Part shown: in pieces, positions 59,622-64,000 of the stretch
Numbering within the stretch: position 1 is the stretch's first letter
Layout: each line of letters opens with the position of its first letter
DNA from: Dactylonectria macrodidyma
Taxonomy: Eukaryota; Ascomycota; Sordariomycetes; Hypocreales; Nectriaceae
Assembly (NCBI GenBank): GCA_020744425.1
Contig: JAGMUV010000015.1
Location: forward strand, 496,001-560,000
Direction: 5' to 3'
Length of the DNA stretch: 64,000 nt
The notes under the pieces: generated by a model
The model's input: the letters and a program-made list of their open reading frames with translations, nothing else
What the model was told of the DNA's origin: nothing
Databases searched by the model: none
Position numbers and translations under genes: made by a program

Positions 59622-62600
59622 AATTTTTTCCAAAAACTAGATGTAGCGCGTTCTTGTGCATGTCGGCTAATGGGCACCAGATCGACAACATTCAGTCCAA
59701 GCCGTCGGCCCTAACATACTAGGGATGCATTCAGCGGTTAGCGCTCGGTGGCGCGTCGGGACAAGCGAGGATTATTCGCTGCAGAACTGGTTTCTTCGGC
59801 GTTGTTGATGAACCGTGATTGAATTGGGAGCACTGTGATTTGGAGATGGGGTTTCGATTGTTTCGATATGTTACGAGAGGATCGAGCTGAATACGTCCTA
59901 ACCAATTCCCACGGAAGAAACTAAACAACATACAGTATCTATGATAGAGCTTTTCAATCGGGTTGCTTGCCTGAGTCGCTGTTGTGGCGCTGTCCTTTGT
60001 TTTGCTTACTTGCGCGGCAGGCAGTGCTGACAGGGAGAGATGCTTGATTGAGCTGGATATTAGAAGGAGTTTCGTATCATACAATAAATGCTGTCCCCTA
60101 GTTGTGTTCACATGCAATATGGCTGAGACGGAGAGTGTTGATGAATCAAATTTCCTTGGGAGCCGAGCTATTGGCCTGTAATCTGGTCCCTTTGGTGCCC
60201 CAGCATGCGGACCCAAATCTCCTGGGGGAGGGAAGGGGGGAAGCACCGTTCGAATGACAGACCAATCGTCGTGCGCAAGAGAGCAGCGGTGAATGAGCTG
60301 TGCAAGTGGGAGGAACATGGAGCGTGACGTACATTGCGCACAACCCTCGCGCTGTTAGGCAGTTGAAAGGCTGGAACGGTGGCTGCGGTGGAGGACTCGC
60401 GTGAAAGGAAAGGGGTTTGTTGCTCTGTTCGATGCACATCTGTCCCTCCTCTCAAGCGCCGTTGTCCGTCGGGTGATACGCTGCCCTTAGTGGACCTGAG
60501 GCATTTCTCTCCGCATTCTCCGTCGGGTGGCACAATGGACCACCAGCAAAAGCGATGGCGGAGCTGCAGGTGATTTAGTTGCTGGTGCTGCGACATGTCG
60601 ACCTGGTGAGGCAGGATGGCTTCGCATGTGCGACTCCATCAGTGAGGGGATTGCAGTGGCCTCCTGGTTCAATCATTTTCGTACCCCACAACTGCGCCGT
60701 GCAGAGGCGCCCAAGTTTGTTTTGCCAAATTGTTAATACACTATTTTCCTGATGGGGTGGCACACGAGGCATTCTTCGCTGCAATGTCCAGTGAATGGCC
60801 ACGACGACCAGCTTGTATTGCTGCCGTCTGGACGGGATGGGTGTTGAGGCCTAGGGGTCCAGCGTGACTGAGGCGCGAAACACCCGAGTTTCGTCTTTGC
60901 TTATCCTGGCCAAGGCCACTTTGCTGAGTCCCTGACGTGCAGTAGACTTGCTGACGCCCCATCGACTTGCTTGGACGACCAGCGCAGTGCCAGGGTATGG
61001 TCCCACTGGGCTAGGCGTCAAGAACCGCTATGCTAAAATGGCTTGATGGACGACTGTCGAAGAACCTAGACCCACAGTGGATGAGATCCTGGCTTGGCAC
61101 CCTTCATGCCATGGTCTTGCTCCAGGCCACCCCTTGACGAGGACGGTGAGGTCTGATCGACGGTGTGTGAAATCCCTGCAGCGGTGCTACTTAGGTACCC
61201 GGGTACATGTTTGCGCCTCGCACAACAGTGGAGTGCTCCCGTGGGGGGACGTACCGTTGAACTTCGAAGCAAGCCTGTCATGGCCAGTCTTTCCAATGTA
61301 TGTGGCGGATGGGATGAAGGTTTCTGGAAGCACACCTCGAAGGCTAGTCCTGCTCACCCCTTCTTCATTTGCGCACCACCGGCTGACCAAAAAAAGACCA
61401 GAAGGGGGACTGAGACGAGGATATGATTTGGCCTCTCAGCCGTGTTTGGAAGCGCGCCATGTTATTGTTTTGAGGTTTGTTATGTTGGGACGATGGATGC
61501 CACAGGAGGCCGTGGGCAGGGGGACGGTTCAGGCCAATCTCCCGACTCAACATAGCAGCATGGCACATGGAAAGAATCTCCCGATCTTGACGCAGGCAGA
61601 CGCCGGGCGAAAGCACTGAGGGAGGATTGAAGGTTGGCGATGATGAAGATGATGACGAAGTGGTCGCGAGGTGTGTGATGGACGCCACTGGAGAAGAAGG
61701 CGAGAAGTCGAGTGGCCACAGTGTGTGCGTACCTTCCTAGAAAGAAGCCCAGGGCTGGTGACTGATGACTGGTGAGCGACAGGGCAACTGGTGACGTCCT
61801 TCCAACCACCCGACGCCTTTCAATCCAAATCCATTGGTCGCATACGGACCAAATGACGCACACCCAGGGCCCCGAGAGACAGAGGGGAGCGCCTCCCCGA
61901 GAAGGCTCCCCCGAGGAGGAGCGCCCGAGAAGGGACCCCCGGAAGAAGGGGCAAACCTGGCAGGGTTAAGATGCCCTGGCATTCTCTGGTGCAGAAAGCA
62001 CTTGGCACTGTCCTGTGCATGCCCGCGGTGAATGCCGACCAAGGAGACACTGTGCGTAGTAGAATATGCCCGGAATCTACGAAGTACCATCAAAGAACTT
62101 GACCCCTAAACTGGGATTGGGTGTTTTTGCCGCTCGCGTGTGGTGTATCATTAACATCGTCTTTTCCTTTGGAGAGAGGGATGGGCTCGTGGATCCGACC
62201 AACCTCCAGACTTGATATTAAGCCAGCGAGAGACGCCCATCGCGGGACATAATGTTGAAGTGGACCGAACTTCAGTATGGAGTGCTGCAAAGAGGAGGAG
62301 TCTTGATGCTCCAGTTTGATCGCTGAGTGGATAAAAGGAGGATGGTTGAGTATCCATGTCGAGGGTTGGTGGAGCGCAGCTTGCCTTCGCCCCCGAAGGA
62401 CTCCAGGCCGTCTGCCCCAGGCCCGGCGATTCTACTAGCTGAGTGGCCAGCCAGCCAGAAATAGTGTCCACAGCCCCCGAATTCGAGACCAAGGGTCATC
62501 CATCGGCAAGCAGGCGTTAAAAAGGAGCCCCAACTAGGCGAAGTGTGAGTGTGAGCGAAAAAAAAGCTACCTGAACCGGACCCCGGAAAGCCGACAGTCG

Positions 62601-64000
62601 GGTACCTCAGGATCGGGCCAGGCTAAAAAGGGCGTCTGTGATAATTACAGTACGTACCGCCGAAGGAACGGCTGGGGTTCTTGAAATGGGAAATGGGAAA
62701 TGGGCAAACACATGGGATGGTCGGCATGCCAGCGGAATGAATGCAAATGAACCCAGTGGTCTCTGACACCAGAGAGACAGGTGTGCCCCTGGTTTGTTCA
62801 CCCGGCGGCCTGCACTGGCTCATCTGTCCAACCTTGACCAAGCATACCGTTCAAACCATGGAGCCTGACTGTTCGGGATACGAGGCATGGCACGCAGACT
62901 GTGACGTTTGTTCGTTCCCAGGTGCAATGCGGGATATGATGCTATGCACCGACGTATTCGTAGTCGATACATGGAGCTCAGCCAAAGCCAAACTTCGGCA
63001 ACCGAGCAAGCGACCATGGGCCCACGGCAACCCAAGCTCGATCGAGAGTTGTCCCAGGCCAGGCAGACCTGTGAAATCGAATGTGTGAAGTACCGTGTAC
63101 CAGACTTCGTGCATACAGCAGTGGCTAGTAGGGGCGACGGGCATGTCTGCTGGGGCCTTGGGCCAGGACAGCCTACCTGACTGGATTGAGGTGGTGGAGT
63201 GCGAACTTTGAGTGGGCTTCTGATGGTGTGGGCTCCATGATGGCGCAGTAGTACTGCGACTGTGCTGGACGGACTGACGGAGTCATGGAGCAGCACGCAC
63301 GGCTGATCGTCGAGGGTACCTAAGGTAAGGAGCGAGAGGAGGCAGAAGGGGCAGAGGAGGCGAGTGGCACATGCTGTACGAATACTGGCTTGCTGGTACG
63401 AGGTACCGGCAGCACAGTGCAGTGAGGGCAAAAGAGGTGTGGTCACCGGGCCGTGTTGGTGGTGTTGAAGCGGTATGAAGTACTATGATCAGTGGGCGGC
63501 CCTGCCCTGCCCTGGGCTCCCTTTCCCTTCCCTGGACAAGTCCCGTAGCTGCCGTTCACTCGTTCGCCGCTGGCCGGCGCGCTACCTCCGCCCACTGGCC
63601 ATTGCCCACACTCCATGACTGGTTCCCTAGCCCAGCATCCACAGTCTGCGGGCACAGTCCACCAGTCCACCCGTCCACGAGCAGCCCACAAAGTCCACAG
63701 CCCACAACAGCCCGGTCCAACCGTTACTCGTTACTCTGGTCTACCTTAGCTACGTAGGGGGTACGTACCCTGCGCCATGGTGGTAAATTTTTTTTTTTTT
63801 TTTGCGGGTGTGCTGTAGTCACTTGCCCAGCAACTAACCATGGCCCATCTGTCCGCCCCAGTCCATGCCATGCCCATGCCTGCCATGCCATGCTAGGTAC
63901 CAAGTGCTAGGTACCTACCAGGTAGGCTAGAGCGCCCATTTTGCACTGGCTCCACGCCCACACCCGCTCCCACGCCTCCTGTCCTGGCCTCGATGCTGGA

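Larger units (their letters stand above)
53528..64000. other. 10.5-kb gene-poor interval to the window edge
   Basis: No ORF here has a recognisable domain or signs of splicing that I trust. Open frames are short, overlap on both strands and have low-complexity composition. The interval includes a TC microsatellite, poly-T tracts (56039-56054 broken, 59601-59621, 63788-63803) and ATG-rich CCATGCCATG text near 63860-63895. It may be promoter or leader of a large gene beyond the edge, non-coding transcription, or true gene desert. One protein-like frame at 54915-55175 (minus) is noted under findings. Confidence 0.5.

Noticed and set aside
59601..59632. Poly-T as the poly-A tail of a minus-strand retroelement
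   Set aside because: No reverse-transcriptase fragment, SINE-like promoter or target duplication nearby.
59731..60596. Two overlapping minus-strand ORFs of 195 and 142 codons
   Set aside because: Different frames over the same DNA, low-complexity composition and no recognisable motif.
61077..61619. 180-codon plus-strand ORF in the gene-poor interval
   Set aside because: No domain, no codon pattern like neighbouring genes, and competing frames on both strands.

Overview
The window is nuclear DNA of a filamentous ascomycete (Pezizomycotina), most likely a sordariomycete. Genes are interrupted by short introns of about 47-100 nt with GT..AG ends and CTAAC-like branch points, promoters are rich in pyrimidine tracts and poly-T, and the gene set is fungal: LRG1-type LIM-RhoGAP, ERG26, GFA1, PMC1-type Ca2+ ATPase, DUF2417 and DUF3716 proteins. 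Every assignment was made by reading motifs and splicing by eye; no database search was run.

Layout. 1-1103 holds the 3' part of a DUF2417/alpha-beta hydrolase gene. 4.6-8.3 kb is an LRG1-like LIM-RhoGAP. 9.4-10.6 kb (minus) is ERG26. 11.4-12.7 kb is a decayed F-box gene. 13.3-14.6 kb is an unrecognised protein with a long disordered N-terminus. 15.2-16.3 kb (minus) is a mitochondrial HMG-box protein. 17.4-21.1 kb is the most unusual part: a DUF3716 gene, and 27 nt later in the same frame an ORF with a WRKY-GCM1/FAR1-like finger, about fourteen tandem CCHC fingers and a DEDDh exonuclease-like domain. That ORF is interrupted by one UAG. 21.8-23.5 kb (minus) is ARG4. A possible solo LTR follows at 23.8-24.1 kb. 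25.1-26.0 kb is proteasome beta-7 (PRE4), 26.6-29.3 kb (minus) GFA1, 33.5-34.9 kb (minus) RPT4, 35.7-36.3 kb (minus) a PYM/WIBG homologue, 38.7-42.4 kb a P-type IIB Ca2+ ATPase, 43.2-43.6 kb a five-exon QCR9, 44.4-51.0 kb UBR1 and 51.7-53.5 kb a Rsc7/Swp82 chromatin-remodelling subunit. From 53.5 kb to the end I find no convincing gene.

Most genes are housekeeping and are not a functional cluster, though three ubiquitin-proteasome genes (PRE4, RPT4, UBR1) lie within 26 kb. The best candidate for something undescribed is the zinc-finger/exonuclease gene. Its UAG replaces exactly one residue of a zinc finger and lies in the loop of a predicted hairpin, the context favoured by the sexual-stage A-to-I mRNA editing known in Sordariomycetes. 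Nonsense decay is the simpler alternative.
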